6,207 bases of DNA from Candidatus Zhuqueibacterota bacterium. Lineage in GTDB: Bacteria > Zhuqueibacterota > Zhuqueibacteria > Zhuqueibacterales > Zhuqueibacteraceae. The stretch is from positions 1-6,207 of the forward strand of contig JABWAN010000369.1 of the NCBI GenBank assembly GCA_013361015.1. The letters are read 5' to 3'. The notes under the pieces are model-generated. The model worked only from the letters and a program-made list of their open reading frames with translations, did not search any database and was not told the DNA's origin. The translations under genes were made by a program, and so were the position numbers. Shown piece after piece: positions 5,505-6,207 of this stretch (position 1 is its first letter; each line of letters starts with the position of its first letter).

Positions 5505-6207
5505 GTTGCTATTTCCGGAACATTGGAAAAAATCAAGCTCGCAGAAACGATTGAACTGAAAAAGGATTCCATTCCGCTTACGGATCGACACTTTGTAAAA
5601 GTGAAAGACAGCAGCGGCGCGCAAATAATGACTTACTCGTTTCCGGATTATACCAAGAACATCAGGAATCCTGAACGACTGAAAGAAGGAGACAAACTAT
5701 ATCTCACGAGCACGAACATATTTCAGTCGGTGAATCCGGGTTGGGTGATATTACTGACGCCATTGGTTGTTGGAGTATTCATGATGTTACGTAAGCGCGG
5801 ACGTGAGCCATCGACACCGGCAAAGATTGCTTGGGGATTGGTGATCAGTGCGCTTTCTACGTTGGTCATGGTTGGCGCGGTGTATGCAGGCAGCAATGGA
5901 GAAATCAAAGTTTCTTCGTGGTGGTTAATTGCATCTTACGGAGTAATTACAGTAGGCGAACTTTGCTTAAGTCCGATGGGATTGAGTCTTGTATCCAAAC
6001 TCTCTCCTCCGCGCTTAACAGCGTTGATGATGGGAGGATGGTTTCTTTCTACTTCGCTTGGAAACAAGCTTTCCGGAATTCTCGCCAGCATGTGGAAGAC
6101 TTATGACAACAAAGCCAATTTCTTCCTTGTGAACTTTGCTTTACTTGGATTGTCGGCGTTGGCAATATTCCTGATGTTGCGTTGGTTGAATAAAATATTC
6201 AAGGAAC
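5499..6207 (+). CDS. POT/PTR2 proton-coupled peptide transporter, C-terminal part (5'-truncated, runs off the edge)
   Basis: This encodes the second half of an inner-membrane major-facilitator peptide transporter of the POT (PTR2) family, which imports di- and tripeptides with protons. The frame is open for 236 codons to the right edge. Residues 1 to about 74 are polar and soluble-looking. FQSVNPGWVILLTPLV (75-90) begins TM8, followed by the basic cytoplasmic loop RKRGREPSTPAK (98-109), then further helices near 110-130, 141-162, 172-195 and 206-228. GELCLSPMGLS (153-163) is the TM10 signature, and its Glu154 corresponds to the conserved Glu that contacts the peptide in POT structures. ALMMGGWFLSTSLGNKLSG (175-193) is TM11. 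The N-terminal six or seven helices and the start codon are absent, because the homology stops near 5499 where the opposite-strand permease fragment begins. GC content is visibly lower than in the left part (25 of 60 bases at 5881-5940 against 38 of 60 at 3901-3960). Confidence 0.88.

Noticed and set aside
5505..5624. Upstream extension of the amino acid permease frame, adding about 40 residues from an ATG at 5624
   Set aside because: The frame is open, but the residues are antisense to the well-matched POT coding sequence and do not resemble a permease. The permease homology ends near 5504.
1..6207. CRISPR array, insertion sequence, integrase or defence system
   Set aside because: No regularly spaced direct repeats, transposase, recombinase or nuclease motifs were found in the frames examined.

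Overview
The window is a small-molecule and ion transport region. From right to left on the minus strand it carries the tail of an amino acid permease, a small unrecognised protein, an intact membrane-bound proton-pumping pyrophosphatase, a concentrative nucleoside transporter and the start of a DASS/SLC13-like anion transporter that runs off the left edge. From about position 5500 to the right edge the strand and composition change: a lower-GC sequence on the plus strand encodes the C-terminal part of a POT/PTR2 peptide transporter. The host is a bacterium. The moderately high GC of the left part, the K+-independent pyrophosphatase and intergenic palindromes bordered by GTAG/CTAC would fit a free-living Gram-negative such as a member of the Verrucomicrobiota, but that placement is a weak inference.

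Layout: 1-753 anion transporter (N-terminal part); 754-859 short gap; 860-2103 NupC-type transporter, broken by a one-base frameshift at an A5 run (T5 on the coding strand) at 1970-1974; 2104-2377 non-coding, with an ideal ribosome binding site for nupC and a GTAG...CTAC palindromic repeat; 2378-4519 pyrophosphatase with a GTG start and a good ribosome binding site; 4520-4752 non-coding, with a 12-base palindrome and a second nested palindrome; 4753-5157 small membrane-anchored ORF behind a textbook sigma70 promoter; 5256-about 5504 C-terminal fragment of an APC-family permease; about 5499-6207 C-terminal portion of a POT transporter, which carries a soluble segment before its TM8.

Functionally, the pyrophosphatase uses cytosolic PPi to pump protons, and POT transporters are proton-coupled. 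The CNT, DASS and APC families include proton- or sodium-coupled members, so the theme is ion-gradient formation and use. The spacing suggests separate transcription units rather than one tight operon. I see no clearly new biological system. The points most worth checking are the head-to-head junction of two 5'-truncated transporter genes near 5500 (assembly chimera or real rearrangement), the nupC frameshift, the N-terminally short anion transporter, the segment inserted in the POT protein, and the GTAG-bordered palindromes.
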